DNA from: an uncultured Eubacteriales bacterium
GTDB lineage: Bacteria > Bacillota > Clostridia > Oscillospirales > CAG-272
Assembly (NCBI GenBank): GCA_934526185.1
Contig: CAKTAA010000017.1
Coordinates: 1 to 33,537 of the forward strand
Length of the DNA: 33,537 bases
Direction of reading: 5' to 3'
This document shows, one piece after another, positions 32,907-33,537 of this stretch. Position numbers and translations under genes: made by a program. Within the stretch, counting starts at the first letter, position 1, and every line of letters starts with the position of its first letter. The notes under the pieces were generated by a model. It saw only the letters and a list, made by a program, of their open reading frames with translations. It was not told where the DNA came from and searched no databases.

Positions 32907-33202
32907 GTTTAAAAGATCGCGGTATATTTTATGAACATTAGAATTTCCAACCGGTTGATACATTTGATCTGTATCAGCACTTTCTCCGTATCTACCAATT
33001 CGTCTGAAGGTGTATGGAGCGTGTAAATATCGGGAAAACTTTTTCAGTGTGAGTGTTTTTTACACAAATGTTTAATTTTCTTTCGTATCTATCCAGTTTT
33101 GTTTAAATGACGCCTATTCAAACTGCTATTAAATTCAGGTTGCTTTCCCAAACGACAGACTTGTAACCGCTGCACTGTATTCATGCGAGCGGTTGTTTTT
33201 TT
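32907..33202 (+). ncRNA. candidate structured non-coding RNA or leader of unknown class
   Basis: The segment between a consensus promoter and an intrinsic terminator, about 295 nt, has several good stems. These are TGATAC/GTATCA (32956-32976), CTCCGTAT-CT-ACC paired with GGT-GTATGGAG (32984-33019, 11 pairs with a 2-nt bulge), and GTGTAAA/TTTACAC (33021-33065). A 31-codon frame at 32931-33026 (MNIRISNRLIHLICISTFSV...) lacks a clear ribosome site but could be a leader peptide. It matches no RNA family I know (not T-box, SAM, TPP, cobalamin, tmRNA, SRP). Either a small RNA or an attenuator ahead of the partial gene at 33307. Confidence 0.5.
33165..33202 (+). terminator. terminator of the candidate RNA
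   Basis: Stem AACCGCT / AGCGGTT, extended inside by GCA/TGC, then G and seven T. Confidence 0.88.
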
Positions 33203-33306
33203 ATTCGCCGCTGACAGCGGTTCTGCCGTATTTGACAATTTTTGATACAAAGCTGCTTCCGGCGCCGCTGCCCGGCGGCAGGAAAAGAGGAGGAAACCGC
33301 CAAATT

Positions 33307-33537
33307 ATGCTGTATGAACTTCGGCACGAATTATATAAATACCGAAACGTTTTAGGCGCTCGCGTCAGTCTCGCTATCGAGCCGCCTCTCAAAAAAGCGG
33401 AACTCCGGGAAGTCCAGAAAAACATCCTCCCTTCCGGTAAAATTCGGAATATGCCCGCCGCCTTCAGCCACCGTGTCTATCTGATCGGCAGCGACAAAAC
33501 ATATGGCACTCTTTCAGCGACAATCATTGCCGTGGTC
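33307..33537 (+). CDS. partial ORF at the right edge, unknown function
   Basis: The frame is open from ATG (33307) to the window end, with GAGGAGG 13 bases upstream. The visible start reads MLYELRHELYKYRNVLGARV and continues IEPPLKKAELREVQKNILPS. The frame is also open upstream to about 33190, so a TTG at 33232 is another possible start. No family is recognised. The opposite strand also has protein-like frames here, but they contain stops; the plus frame has none. If real, the terminator at 33165 could act as its attenuator. Confidence 0.4.
   Translation, partial: MLYELRHELYKYRNVLGARVSLAIEPPLKKAELREVQKNILPSGKIRNMPAAFSHRVYLIGSDKTYGTLSATIIAVV

Noticed and set aside
33201..33425. Minus-strand frames at the right edge with protein-like stretches (e.g. 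a segment reading GREDVFLDFPEFRFFERR).
   Set aside because: They are interrupted by stops and one is codon-aligned antisense to a fully open plus-strand frame, which commonly looks coding. The plus frame was preferred, with low confidence.

Overview
The window looks like a chromosomal segment of a low-to-mid GC Gram-positive anaerobe of the class Clostridia. The grounds are consensus sigma-A promoters (TTGACA-N17-TATAAT type), strong AGGAGG ribosome sites, a methionyl T-box leader, a secG-rnr-rnmV operon, a SigH-type sigma factor, lipoproteins, a PQTG-type surface anchor and a ferredoxin-dependent 2-oxoacid oxidoreductase. No tRNA, CRISPR array or insertion sequence was recognised. The species cannot be fixed from this text.

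Left part (1-10.3 kb): the tail of a phage-type N-acetylmuramoyl-L-alanine amidase runs in from the left edge. It is followed by a split transketolase operon on the minus strand with its own promoter and terminator. Then come two secreted lipoproteins of unknown function on the plus strand (3079-3954 and 4900-6993), separated by a long AT-rich gap. Next is a tandem pair of paralogous secreted proteins on the minus strand (7725-10092) that resemble CBM9/DOMON-like ligand-binding domains. One ends in a plain membrane anchor and the other in a sortase-like APQTGD tail.

Middle part (10.3-24.8 kb): housekeeping genes are mixed with small genes. There is a NYN-domain putative nuclease, a small zinc-ribbon protein, a SigH-like sigma factor divergent from rpsT, RNase P RNA (rnpB) with a textbook promoter, and a T-box leader controlling metG. 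Further along are a DUF4432-type aldose epimerase, an RNHCP-domain protein, a small secreted protein with a C-terminal membrane segment, GtrA, and the secG-rnr-rnmV operon. Four short or broken coding relics that ordinary gene calling would miss lie in the gaps: 16643-16759, 16814-16981 (in-frame TGA), 19781-20085 (frameshift) and 23707-24077 (frameshifted nucleotidyltransferase).

Right part (24.9-32.8 kb): one minus-strand cluster reads, in transcription order, sodium:solute symporter, phenylacetate-CoA ligase-like, iorA, a small unknown ORF, iorB, a second phenylacetate-CoA ligase-like, ACT-domain protein. Together these could interconvert aryl acids, aryl-acetyl-CoA and aryl-pyruvates with ferredoxin. 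They would serve either fermentation of aromatic amino acids or their salvage by reductive carboxylation; the sequence does not decide the direction. The cluster promoter is back to back with a consensus plus-strand promoter, with an 18-bp palindrome between them. The plus-strand promoter drives a roughly 295-nt RNA with several predicted stems and a terminator but no convincing long ORF, ahead of a partial gene at the right edge. This RNA is the best candidate for something undescribed here.
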